A stretch of 64,000 nt of DNA from Gambelia wislizenii. Lineage: Eukaryota; Chordata; Lepidosauria; Squamata; Crotaphytidae. Location of the stretch: NCBI GenBank assembly GCA_030847615.1, contig JAUMIR010000001.1:161173001-161237000 (forward strand), given 5' to 3'. The notes below the pieces were generated by a model that had not been told where the DNA came from, searched no databases, and worked only from the letters and a program-made list of their open reading frames with translations. The first letter of the stretch is position 1, and each line of letters opens with the position of its first letter. The position numbers and the translations under genes are program-made. Shown in pieces: positions 32,660 to 44,205 of the stretch.

Positions 32660-34178
32660 ATGAACTTTAAAACGTGGCTTCTTTCCAAGAATAGTAAAAG
32701 CACACCCCAAATAAAAATAACAAGGCCACAACTCTCTGTGATTCCCAGGTGGGGCAGGGAAACTAGATGCTAGAAAACAGCATTAATTAAAGGCATTTCT
32801 GTTACTAGGGGAACAAACATTCCACTCAGTGCAAGATAATGCTTTCCTCTGTACATCAACCATTGGGGTAAAACTGACTTCTCAGATGCACCAGATCAAC
32901 ATCCATGTAATATTTACAAACACAGGCTATAGCAGATTTGAAAACGACATCTCATACTCATTTCACAGAATGATCTGTCACCCTGCTGGTCTGTGCATTT
33001 TGTAGAGCACCATATTAAGAGCTTGTTAAATCTGCTTATGAAGCACCTGACCCAAAGCCTATTTGGAACAGACTCAGGAAACTGACCAGGAAGGCACTGT
33101 ATTTGCTGAAAACTGCTACCAACATGTTCTGATATGGTGCTCTTATTAAGGGAACAGATATCATGGCATTTTCACTATCAATAATGGAAAGCCTTTAAGT
33201 ATTATTTATATTTTCAGGTGTAAGTATCAACTTATGGAAAGTATCTTAATATTTATTGTTAGCTGAAATGTATAAAATATTCCTTAGCTATCCAATCTCC
33301 CTTGGCCTTGCAACATGGTACCTTTGAAAAGGTAAATAGCTGTCTGGTCCTTTTTTCCATGACTGCAAAAAGTGAGCAGTTGAGACAGGAACTACAGTTC
33401 GACTTTTTATAGACATGCAAATATTAAGAAAATCGCACAGAAGCCATGCAGACTGTTCTTCAGTTAGCCTTCAAACGTTACGTGAGGGACAAGACTTGTA
33501 GGAATTATCTCCTGTTACAATGTTATCCAAAGGCCGTAGCTTGGATTTTAAGGCCCCGCTCTCTTTTTATTTGCGGCGTGATATTGCAACCAATGATTTA
33601 TGCACACATCATGCCACAAGAATCTATGGGAAAAATGCATGAAAAGGCTGAAGAGATCTTACAGTCGCAACATAACTTCCCATGTTAAGTTAATTAATAC
33701 AATGTATTACCATACAAATTTATTTTACCATATAATATAATAATGTAATATAAAACTCCCATTAAGACATTTGGCCTCTTTGTTTACACGCTGCATTTAC
33801 AAACACAAAAGTTTAAGGCTATTCTGACGTTATGGTAGCACACTGGTGCCTCTGTGCATATCAAGAGGACCAGGCAGCAAAAGTTATAGCAGAGCTGCAA
33901 TCATCAGGCAAAGAAATGAACACACAGACGTGTGTCTAAACTATTTCTCTTTAATAAACTAAAGCATATTGTAGTAATATTTACAATGAGTCTGAGGACT
34001 TTTTCAGACGGAGGAAAAACCCTCCGAGGAGGTTGGGAGAAGAACAGGACGAAACGATATCCTCTTGGAGACAGACATTCAATATAGCCCTTACCCAGAA
34101 ATATAAATTAGTTTTAAGTAAGGTAGTTACCTGCAATCAGTTACTTTTGAGATAACAAGGAGTCCTACATACCAAAGT
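32660..34178. other. Intergenic, nothing firm recognised
   Basis: Includes an 80-codon open frame at 33446-33688 (MQTVLQLAFKRYVRDKTC...) of unknown nature. No splice or promoter signals are obvious around it. Confidence 0.4.
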
Positions 34179-34313
34179 CAGGAGTGGGGAACTGTTGACC
34201 CTTCAGATGTTTTGAATTTCAACTCTCAGAAGCCCCAACCACCATGGGCAGTGGTCAAGGATTGTGGGAATTGTAGTCCAAAATATCTGAAGGCCAAAAG
34301 TTCCCCACACCTA
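34179..34313. mobile_element. hAT-type foldback MITE
   Basis: CAGGAGTGGGGAACTGTTGA is matched in inverse by AAAAGTTCCCCACACCTA. Also TTTGAATTTCAACTCTCAGA against TTGTGGGAATTGTAGTCCAA inside. No clear 8-bp duplication. Confidence 0.7.
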
Positions 34314-34721
34314 CATTGTAACCCATGGGGCAGGGAAAGCAACAATCTTGAAGCATGCACAACTTAACAACACTAGTTCAAAACTGTGAATAACTTCACT
34401 GAAGATTTGTCTTCTGCTTACTGGTACAACTACAGAGGCACAAGATTATCCTGCCTTCTAAGCAGTTGCCACAAACCCCAGCTAGCTTCTGTCCAAAACT
34501 ACAAGTATCCCTTTCTCTCCCTCCCATGTAGCCAGTTAGCACTGAGGCTTTCTGGGTGGCTTCTTTGAAAGGCAGGAGACAACAGAATACCCAGATTAGC
34601 TGCATAGCCCTCTCAGACTTGGATAACTGATTGCTTTCCTATTCATACTCTCACCCAGCAAAGAATATGAGGTTTCTCTTCAGGTTTGACAAACTCACTT
34701 CCCCTAGCCAGGGAAAACAAG

Positions 34722-34943
34722 GGCTGCTGCCACACTACAGAAATAATGTAATTTGACACTGTTTTACCTTTCATGGTTCAATGCAATGGAATTGTAGGAT
34801 TTGTAGATTTGTAAAATATGTAGCCTTCTCTGTCAGAGAGCTCTGGTGCCACAGCAAACTACAAATCCCAGGATTCCATAGCATTGAGCCATGATATTTA
34901 AAGTGGTGTCAAACTGCAGTATTTCTGCAGTGTGGCATCAGCC
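34722..34943. mobile_element. Foldback MITE, hAT-like
   Basis: GGCTGCTGCCACACTACAGA and TGCAGTGTGGCATCAGCC are inverted ends. The arms carry the CTACAAATCCCAGGATTCCA element common to such MITEs. Confidence 0.7.
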
Positions 34944-34971
34944 AAAGATAAGAACCTCAACCCACTATGGC

Positions 34972-35150
34972 CAAATCCACAAGACACAAATAACCCAGTT
35001 TGAAACTGGATTATTTGCCATGGCTCCTTCTTATTGAATCCTTGGATTTATAGTTTTAAAAATCTATAGCCTTCTTTGCCAAAAAGTGCTGATGCCTCAC
35101 CAAACTACAAATCCCAGGATTCCATAGGAAGTATAGTGTGGAATTGGCCT
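34972..35150. mobile_element. Degenerate relative of the preceding foldback MITE
   Basis: The right half repeats ACTACAAATCCCAGGATTCC and ends TAGTGTGGAATTGGCC. The left half has TTGAATCCTTGGATTTATAG. It starts only about 30 bp after the previous element. Confidence 0.5.
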
Positions 35151-35717
35151 ATGTGTCTCAAGTAATGCTCCTAGCTGCACATTTCTTAGCTCACCACTAT
35201 CCCTTGAAAAATATCTTTTACCTGTTAGTCCTATCACATTATCCCTGTTCGTCTGCCTCCAATGCCAGTGTTTCATCTTCCATACCATCCCTACTGTTCA
35301 GAGCTAGGAGCATTAGCTCCTCCTGCAGGCCTCCTTCATGCTTTGGTAATCCTAAAGTGGCCACATGAGTCAGCTATGCACAAATCCAACATCACAATGT
35401 GTCATGAAAATGTTGTGAGCCACAAACATGCACTCCTTGAATACTAGTTGTTCAGGTTTTTGCCTGTCTAGAAAAGCCCACAGGAGGGCTGTAAAGATGG
35501 TCAACTTGTGGGGTAGCAATGACATCCTACAAGAAGATCCACGCAAGAAGATCATCTGAGGGAGAGACTTTTTCTAACACCATGCCTATCTGCTGTATAT
35601 CTTGAAAGGCTGCTTGCGATCTCCCCAAACAGGATATTGTCCCTACTCTGTATGGTGTCATTTAATTGGAGATAGTCTAAGGAAAGGAACAGCCAATAAA
35701 TCATGCCTTTAATCTCT

Positions 35718-35760
35718 CTGGCTTTTCTTCGCAAATGAAGATTCAGGAAGGGATGCCTTT
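35718..35760 (-). repeat. 3'-end scrap of the CCHC LINE
   Basis: TCTCTCTGGCTTTTCTTCGC, AAATGAAGATTCAGGAAGGG is the same 3' terminus as at 46.92 and 61.53 kb, with no coding part left. Confidence 0.6.
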
Positions 35761-35980
35761 AATAAAACATGCCTGAATCCTATGTGACCTTTCACTCAAC
35801 ATAAATTTTCATACACTTTATTGCATAGCAGAAGTGCTAAGAAGCCCTGTTAGTGAATTGTGAAGATGTGCACCAGGACACCAGCAAGAGTGTCCAAGTG
35901 TGCATTGGGACCAATGAGGTGAACACCAGTCCGTTGTGCATCAGTCCCTTTGCTGGCTCTGCTACATAATTATGTAACAG

Positions 35981-35994
35981 CAGCCCTCTACTGG
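35981..35994 (-). promoter_or_regulatory. CTCF-like motif
   Basis: The reverse strand reads CCAGTAGAGGGCTG, 13 of 14 positions of the CCASYAGRKGGCRS consensus. Occupancy unknown. Confidence 0.35.
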
Positions 35995-38199
35995 ATGTGG
36001 ACGTGCATCTTCGCAATTCTAATGCCCACACACATAAGTCCACCTACGAAGACACAACTTCCATGCAGGTTTCTGGCCATTGTACTCTGAAGTGGAAACC
36101 TAATGGATGTACAGAGTGCTTGGGAACACTGGGAGGAGATAAATGGATGATTCCATCACCCTAGAGTGTGTACTCCTGTCTCTATGATATCACTGTTGGA
36201 TTTGTCAGTGAAAAGGTGCATACCACAAGTGATTTATGGAATGCACAGTCCCTAATACAGGTGTGCAAAGGTTGACAGGATCAGGATGTGACATGAGCTT
36301 GTAAATCATCCTAGCAATGGTGCAATGGGGGGAGTGGATCTGCTCCTCTTGATTTTATCACTGCTGCTCCCACAGCTGCTTCAAGTTATGCCAGGACTCT
36401 CCCAGTGAAAAAGTCTATCCCTTCAGAGTTCAGAGCTTCCATACAACTTGGACTAGCTGCAAGAGGAACAGCAGTAAAAATTTTCTCTCTCCAACACAGT
36501 GGATCCACTAGTCTAATTTTAGATTCTAGACTTAATGATTTTACAAGATGGGGTAGGATGTATTTACTTCACTTACTTGAAAATGTCATAAGCCAGCCCT
36601 GTTGTGTTTGGGGACCTTCTACTCAGTGGGTTTCTGAAGTTCAGCCCCCAAATCCTATCCTGCTGGCATCTGGCTCCTGTTCCAAAGGGGTGCGGGCAAG
36701 ACTTTCCCAGGCAGCAAGAATCCGGGATGGGCCACAGTTTAGTATGCAAATGATATAGTCCACAGGTCCATTCCTCCCATTGCCTCATGTCTTCATTTAA
36801 CATACCTTGGCTGGCAACCTGTTAGGGACATAGACACACATACGTCTCTCTTACACACATGTATGTCATTTCTGGGGCACTACAGGAGTTGGTATTCCCT
36901 TTCTCCCTCCACAACATCCAAATCTTCCCCCTGACTTACTGAATGGCCCCTGAAGCCCCTCATATGACCATTTCATGCTTTATGGGGGGGGGCAAGATTG
37001 CAGAGGTGTCTGGATATACCCTTCTAGCCAGACACAAAATGATAACATAAGCAGTGAGATCTGCCAGAGTTCTCTGGAGGTCTCAGCACTACTGTAATCA
37101 TTTTCCATCTGGCTACAAGCACGGAGCCAGACACTTCTACAATCCTACCTCCAATGAAGCAGGAATGGTTGTGTAGGGAGTTTCAGGGGCTGTTCATTAA
37201 GTTGGAGGCCGTTTATACCATAGGTCTGCATGTGGAACTATTGCACTATGATGAGCCATACAGGATTGTGGCTATTATGCGCAGTGACATTTGTCCACAT
37301 CTTTTATTGCCCACCCTCAGCACTCAGTCCCATCTTCCTCCCTTCCTTCTCTATTGTTTTACCATTATCTTGTTTTAGATTGCTATAATGTAAAGGGTTG
37401 GAATTGCTTCGCACATGTACGCTGAGACATTCTTCTGTGGATGAAATAATCATCAGCAGGCAAGACGGCAGTGGCTCAGCAATAACAGTAACAGCTGACC
37501 CTACTATAGGCTCAGGTGGGGCCTCCTGCCGCCTCCCCCCCCCCGCCAACACTGCCACCACAACCGCTGGAGCCAGGGTCAGAGGGCAACAGGAGCTGGG
37601 CCAGGCCTCAGTGGGAGCCACTCCCTTAGCAGTTGCTCAGGCTTCTCCATCCGGGATCCAGACGGCTGCATAGGCACAGGACTTCAACCCGGTACAGTAG
37701 TTTCACCTCTTGTTGCCGCAACTCAAAGAGAGCCTACAGAACCTTATGAAAGAAATCAGCAGCAGCAGCAACATGTTATCAAATTTAAGATAACAGTTGT
37801 AAGGTATGCGGCAAATATATGTGTCCATCTCTAAGTATCACAATGTTTTCAACACACCCTACCGGCAGTTTTAATATGTTTTATATATGTAAACAGCAGC
37901 TGTTTATCTCCTGATGGTAGAGAAAGACAGAGGAGTAAAGAGGTCAAACAATAGGCAAGTCATATGCAGATGTGACAAAGAAGGTGTTTTCATTGATCTA
38001 CCTGTATGGGCAATGCCATTCTCCCTATTTGACCAGTAGTGTGCTGAGCCATCTTACAGGAATCAAATATGACTTTTCATGGATTCTTATTTTGGTCAAT
38101 GTTTCAAACCCTATTAGAAACAGAAAATGAATTCCAGTGCAATTAGCAATAATGGACAGCATGATGTACATATTGACCCAACGTGTTTTTTAAAACAAA

Positions 38200-38550
38200 G
38201 GAGATTTTCGGACGCCTCTTTCAGGCTCTTGCCGCACAAGCAGCCTCCGGAGCAGTAACGAGGCTGCCGCGCGGCAAGGGGTCCATTTTGGACGATGCCG
38301 TTTCTCTCTCGGCATCGTCCGTGACTCTTGCAGCTAGCATTGGAGGCGGTCGTGCTGTTTTTTACTCACGGCCAACTTCTGTGAGTGAAAAACAGCGTGG
38401 CTGCCTCCAATGCTAGCCGCAAGAGTCACGGACGATGCCGAGAGAGAAACGGCGGCATCCAAAATGGACCCCTTGCCGCGCAGCAGCCTCGTTACTGCTC
38501 CGGAGGCTGCTTGTGCGGCAAGAGCCTGAAAGAGGCATCCGAAAATCTCC
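38200..38550. mobile_element. 351-bp CpG-rich foldback element, GGAGATTTTC ends
   Basis: Two nearly perfect complementary arms of about 165 bp surround a short spacer near 38376. The ends are GGAGATTTTCGGA and TCCGAAAATCTCC. The arms are GC-rich with many CpG, unlike the flanks. The ends match those at 40.05 and 56.26 kb. No clear target duplication (AAA left, TTA right). Confidence 0.85.
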
Positions 38551-39837
38551 TTAGTAAGCGATATTAGAATACTAAAGCCCTACACGTACAGGTTCAATAA
38601 TATGTAGACCACAGTGCTGAAATCCTTAGAGCTCAAACTGGTCTACCTCTCTGAGTTATAGTGAAACAAAGGATTTTCAGAGTACAGTACTGTATTGATA
38701 GTGGTAACAAAATTAAGGATGGGCAAAAATGCCTCTTTTTTTTCATAATTTGCATATCATTACCAAGATATCAGAATCCAGGAGAAATGTGTCTGTTTTC
38801 CAAGAGCTGTGTCCCAGCTCACAATGTTGAAGTGGGTGCATTGATGCTTATGTACATATGCACAGATTCATATTGTCCTGTAGGAAACAGCAAGCCATAG
38901 GGATTTCCCCCCCCCTTACTGGTGGGTATGCATAGACAACCCAAGCAATGTGTATGTGACAGCTGCCTAGCAGCAGCTCGAGACACATGCATAGGAAGGA
39001 GTCTCATGAATGAGAACAAGATACACAACCACCGCCATATTGTTATGCTCAGCCTACTTGCATAAGCAGTGGAAAGCTCTACAGCTGCAATGTTTAGCTG
39101 GGTTCGGCTTCCTACCTAAGGAGTTCACTGGAGTCTTATGCTGTTTTGAAATGTTTTGAAATGTTTATTTACAAATATGCAATCTGAGCTTAGTTGAAGA
39201 CATTGCTAAAAAGAAGAGCATAAGAAGAGCCCTCTTAGATTGCTGTACCAGCAATTCTATTAAACCTTGTGAAAAAAGCTCTGTTGCGTTGTCAGTTGAA
39301 GTACTTACCAATGAGCAAAAAAGTTGTCTCAACCCTGAATCCTCCTTCCATCAACTCGGTATACAGTACAAGATAAAGCTGGGTGAATGCTCCATATATT
39401 TACAATATATTAACTCAGACATATAGCTACAGGGGGAGGGACAAAATGAAGGGATTGCTCCCCCAATAAGCATTCTTCCCCCCCCCATTGAAATTTTCCT
39501 TCAGCTCCCAAATTTCCATCACTGCAGTAACTTAAAACTTCAGATTATTTCAGAATAAAGTTTAAACATCCAAGGAAAGGGGTAGGTAAAGTTAGCAAGG
39601 GAATGTGGACACAGCAAAAATAGAAGTTCCAGGTTTGAACAATGTTCAATGTCTCACTGTCTGGAATGGTGGAAATTTGGGTACTGAAGGAAAATTTCAT
39701 TGTGGGAGAAGAATCCTTATTTAGGGGGCAATGCTCTCATTTTGCCTTCTCCCCCCACCACCATAGTATGAACTAGATTCTTTCTCATGCTACTGATATG
39801 ATATACACAGCTGTCAAAGATGTCAGGAGCAAAAAAT

Positions 39838-40355
39838 ATTTGTTTATTTATTTGAGTATTTATACCCCACTCTTCAGCCACAAAGGTTATCATATCGGCT
39901 TACAAATTGTCTAGCAATAGCACTTACATGTCTACTCTGCTTTATAGTGCTAAGCACTCTCTAAGCAGTTTAAACAATGTATTAGCTAATTGCCCCCACA
40001 AGCTAGGTACACATTTTACCGACTTACAAAAGGATGGAAGACTAAGGAGATTTTCACACTACACTGTTATAGTGTTACTATTCCACTTTATTTGCTATGG
40101 CTGCCTCCTGTGGCATCCTGGGATTTGTAGTTTAAGGAGGGACATTTACAACTTTCAGCCAGAGAGCTCTTAGGCCTCACTAAACTACAAACCCCAGAAT
40201 TCCACAGGAGACAGCCAGAGCTGTTAAAGTGGAATAGTAACACTATAACAGTGTAGTGTGAAAATCTCCTAAGTCAACCCTTGGAGCCCTGCAGGATGGA
40301 ACTCACAACATTGTGGCTGCAGTACCGACATTTAACCACTGTGTCACCTTGAGCT
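39838..40355 (-). repeat. Dispersed repeat, minus strand, interrupted by a MITE
   Basis: Opens with (TTTA)n and TTTATACCCCACTCTTCAGC, CATATCGGCTTACAAATTG, and resumes after 40269 with AACCCTTGGAGCCCTGCAGG, GAACTCACAACATTGTGGCT. This is a common reptile repeat with a TATAAATAAA-type end. Class not determined. Confidence 0.6.
40046..40269. mobile_element. GGAGATTTTC-ended foldback MITE
   Basis: 224 bp with ends GGAGATTTTCACACTACACT and AGTGTAGTGTGAAAATCTCC, exact complements over at least 20 bases, extending inward through TATAGTGTTACTATTCCACT. TAA duplications at 40043-40045 and 40270-40272. Confidence 0.9.
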
Positions 40356-40931
40356 GGTTTGGTTCAAAGCTGCTCAAGATATTGGGGGCAGATCAGTAGT
40401 CTTTGAGATGGTGATTGGAATCATGTTGCTGAAATATGCACACAGGTTAATGCATGTGTATGTCATTTTATGGCCATTTCAAAAGAGGTGTTCAATATCT
40501 CTTTAGGCAATGTCCACTCCTCTCCCCCACCCCACCCCCCAGCAGCTTTCACATACTCTGGTGCATGAAAGCTGCTTTCCAGGGGCAGAAAATATGCAGA
40601 ACTGTGTGGGCAGAGCATTATGCTCCATCAACACAATTCAAGATCTCAGCAAGAGACACCTGAGTCTAGAGACAAACCCTACCTGAAACCGAAACATATT
40701 TTTGAGTCACCTTGTGCATGCAGCAACTTCTAGAGAAAAACTTCTATTCATATCCTGCATAACTCATCTCTTCTGCCAGCAAGTGCTTACTATCACCATC
40801 GTCTTTCAAAATTTGGATAGAAGTTGATTCAAGATCATGAGGAGTGGCCTTCCCAGGAATCTTACCTGCTGTTACCTTGAGGTTACCAGTAGCTGGAAAA
40901 GTACAAAGAAAAACTAGTTTGGGGAGATACA

Positions 40932-41161
40932 CAGTGGTTCTCAACCTGTGGGTCCCCAAATGTTGTTGGACTACAGTTCCCAGGAGCCCTCTGAGGTCTC
41001 ACCTTGACAGCCAGGTGGTCCTCCCAGTCATTAGTGAGGCTGGAACTCACAGCCTCACTAATGACTGGGAGGACCACCTGGCTGTCAAGGTGAGACCTCA
41101 GAGGGCTCCTGGGAACTGTAGTCCAACAACATCTAGGGGACTCACAAGTTGAGAACCACTG
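40932..41161. mobile_element. hAT-type foldback MITE with long perfect arms
   Basis: CAGTGGTTCTCAACCTGTGG at the left, AAGTTGAGAACCACTG at the right. The arms are nearly exact complements over about 100 bp (GTTGTTGGACTACAGTTCCC, GAGCCCTCTGAGGTCTCACC and onward) meeting at GGAACTCACAGCC. Recognisable hAT termini, but no matching 8-bp flanks. Confidence 0.9.
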
Positions 41162-41489
41162 CACTAGGAGAATGATTGAGAGAAGGGGAGCTGGTGGCCA
41201 TTTGCTTAACGGGAGATCCACCAAGCCCAACTTTCTTCCAGACATGTATCCATGGTGGAGGGGGGGGGAGCAGGAAGCCTAGATCCCACAAACATCCCTC
41301 TAGGCCAAGAACAGACAGATAATTGATCTCATGATTGCTCTGCCTCCACACATATTCATTTTCTGGTAGATGATGTTAACATTATCCTTTAGTAAATCAT
41401 ATGCTTACAGTACCATGCCTTACCATTTTGTGCCTTTCTCCTTCTTAAGTCTATTTTAATGTCTGTATTTTATAGTTTAAAATTTGAAT

Positions 41490-41625
41490 TAGTTTATTAT
41501 TGTATAGCTTGTTTTAGTGATGCCATTTTAACGTTTGTACTAGACTGTTTTTAATGTTTTTAAAAATGTTTTATATTATGTTTGCTGCCCCAAACCAGAT
41601 GGGAGAGGCAGGATATAAAAATATA
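41490..41625 (+). repeat. SINE/LINE-like 3' tail
   Basis: TTTTAATGTTTTTAAAAATG, TGCTGCCCCAAACCAGATGG, GAGAGGCAGGATATAAAAAT: a degenerate GCCGCCCTGAG...GGCGGGATATAAATAAA tail. Confidence 0.5.
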
Positions 41626-42329
41626 TATTCATCCATCCGTGCATCCATACATTGGGGAAAAAATATAATTAGCATTGGTGCTTATAAGTCACCCTGATAA
41701 GGTACAGAAACGTTTACATGGCTGCCAAAGGTAACAACAAGAAATCATGACCTATTTTGTTTATAAATCCATTCATTAACTTAATAGATGCAATGCCACC
41801 ATCCTAAACGGAATGTGAAAGTGAACACCCTAAAGAACAGGCTATGATTAAATCTGTGCAATGAGTGAGTGAGTGAATATAATTCAGATTAATTTATCCT
41901 GAATGCAAGAACAGGGGTATAGACATTCACTCTATGACAGTGACATAAGAATCCAGAAAGGCAGCGGGGGAGGGAGAAGTATGCACCAAGTTTTGGGTGG
42001 GTTGGGGGAGAACTGGTGGGCAGATGTTTGTGTTTAAGAGGTTGGGAAGTAGAGAGAGAATGATGAGGGAGGAGACTTGGGGGATTAGTGAAGAAGGGTT
42101 ACAGGTATGTGAGGAAAAAGAGACTGTGTGTAACCTCTGTATAACACAATCCCCTGAATAAGACAACAAGCTAGAATGGACACTGTTTTGTATTCACAAT
42201 TAACAGATATCAGAGTCCCCACTTAAGCCATAAAGAAGAAAATGGAATGGGGCAGGCTTATCCAAATGATTTTAAAATGTGAATTTTAAATTGTGTGTTG
42301 ACAGTTTTACAATGTAAGCTTGGTTTTAC

Positions 42330-42445
42330 TTGTTCTTTTAAACTGATATATGTTTTTAATTGATAGGTGCTTTTAATCAATGTTATATTATGTATTAATG
42401 TGTTGTTCCCTGCCACAATCCATAGGGAGAGGTGGGTAAGAAATA

Positions 42446-42490
<45 letters not shown>
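42330..42490 (+). repeat. SINE/LINE-like 3' tail with (TTA)n
   Basis: TTCCCTGCCACAATCCATAG, GGAGAGGTGGGTAAGAAATA then about 14 TTA units at 42448-42490. Confidence 0.55.
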
Positions 42491-43267
42491 CAGCCATTCT
42501 GTGCTAATAAGTTTCTTTGCATATGACAGGGTGTTTTAAGGCTAAGACCTGGTTCACACACACATGTCTATGTTTATCACCTGACAATGTACATGTCTCA
42601 AAGAAGTCATTTTAGACCTAAAAGCATAGTTAGCATGTTCTCCTCACTCAAAATCATCTTAAAGACAAACAAAATCCCTTATTCCATTACATACCATGCT
42701 GATTGACATCACATCTGTATTGTGTTTCTTCTGTATGACAAGCTATTGGTGTGCACTACATGTGTATCAGATGCCACCATATCACTGACAACACACTACC
42801 ATTAAAAATATTTTTTTCTCGATAGTGCATGGCAAGATGGACAAAATAGCCATGGATAGACATGGAGATGTGAATGATTGCCATGTGAAGTACTCAGTCA
42901 CACCTCATGGGAGCAATTTCAGGCAGTATCCAAATGGTATCTGCCCCTTAGAAGGAGGCCTGTGAAACCTCATGAGGCAAATCAAGTAGTTACTCTTTGG
43001 GATGCAGCAGAATTTCTCACTTTTTTTGTATCTCACACTTAGGAGAATGGAAGATACCTTCCTATGCCATTCCTTCATCCCATGTATGGAGCCCAGAATG
43101 CAGTGGATGGAGGGCTGAAGACTAGGCTTGAGGGCGATCTGAGCCCTCTGAAATAATGTGGCAAATTTGGACCGCCAAAACTCCTATCTAGTTGAAACTC
43201 CTCTGTCATTTCCCATCAGAATTGCACTAGATCAAGAACCAAGAAATCTTAAGGCAATGATCATCGC
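42491..43267. other. Intergenic, nothing recognised
   Basis: No exon or repeat end identified. Confidence 0.4.
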
Positions 43268-43495
43268 TGAGCCAGCATGGTGTGGTAGTCTGAGCATTGG
43301 ACTACGATCCTGGCGATCATGATTCAAATCCTCACTTGGTCATGGAAGCCCACTGGGTGACCTTGGTCAAGTCACATTCTCTCAGTCTCAGGAAGGCAAA
43401 GGCAAACCCTCTCTGAACAAATCTTGCCAAGAAACCCCCATGATAGGTTTGCTTTAACATCACCATAAATCAAACTTGAAGGCACACAACAACCT
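43268..43495 (+). mobile_element. Sauria SINE, full length
   Basis: GAGCCAGCATGGTGTGGTAG and GATTCAAATCCTCACTTGG are A- and B-box-like parts of a tRNA-derived head. CCCACTGGGTGACCTTGGTC is the body, and CTCTGAACAAATCTTGCCAA with CTTGAAGGCACACAACAA is the BovB-like tail. Confidence 0.92.
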
Positions 43496-44128
43496 GTAAT
43501 CCATCCGTCTATGCATACTTACTTGGAAGTAAGCATCACTGTTGCCCATATTGCATTGGGTCCACGAGGATCACACTAGTGTGTGAATCTTAATATGGGG
43601 AATATTTAATTAGCTCAAAATGAAAGCGAGAGGCCAGGTAATGCAGGGTCTTTTGATCTGTGTATACCAGTAGTGACTGAGGAGATTCCAAGCCAGAATG
43701 TACAATTAAATTATCTTTATTGGAAATTAATCTTAATAGATTTTATGCAAACACTCAGGTTTCTAGGAATTACACAAGGCTATTGAAGATAGTAGGAAGT
43801 ATTTGGATAGAGGAGTAGAGTAAGGGGTTCTTGGGTGATACAATACCTATCAGAGGAGCAGAAATTCATGTAGCAGAAGATTCTCAAATATGCGTACTGT
43901 GGGTCTCACAGCAAACTGACAGCATGGCTATAGGAAGAGGAACTGTGGATATTTTGGTGGTGTTTTAGGGTGATATTTATATGTGATAATTCCCCTGAAG
44001 GGATGAGAAACAATGTTTCTCAGAGTTTCCCAAGACTATTCAAATGGTTCTCTGGATGTGTTAACGATCTTTAATGGGTGATACATTTAGAATTGAATAG
44101 GAGCAGGCAACCTCTATTGTCGAGGGGA

Positions 44129-44205
44129 ATCATAGTATCATAGAATCATAGAGTTGGAAGAGATCTCAAGGGCCATCCAGTCCAACCCCCTGCCATGCAG
44201 GAAGG
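44129..44205 (-). mobile_element. CR1 LINE 3' end, short
   Basis: CATAGAATCATAGAGTTGGA, AGAGATCTCAAGGGCCATCC, AGTCCAACCCCCTGCCATGC: the last 75 bp of CR1, reversed. Confidence 0.92.

Larger units (their letters stand above)
35151..38199. other. Intergenic, mostly unrecognised
   Basis: A TCTCAGCACTACTGTAATCA / ATTTTCCATCTGGCTAC block near 37080-37120 is shared with the element at 50.18-50.41 kb. A C10 run at 37534-37544 sits in a GC-rich patch. No exon recognised. Confidence 0.4.

Noticed and set aside
37398..37673. Ser/Thr/Ala-rich frame that looks mucin-like
   Set aside because: GC-rich low-complexity sequence with a C10 run; no signal peptide, splice sites or conservation evidence.
40844..41245. 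Open frames on both strands with the same peptide
   Set aside because: They are the two arms of a perfect foldback read from either side.
43268..43350. tRNA gene
   Set aside because: A- and B-box-like motifs belong to a Sauria SINE head; no cloverleaf with paired acceptor stem is visible.
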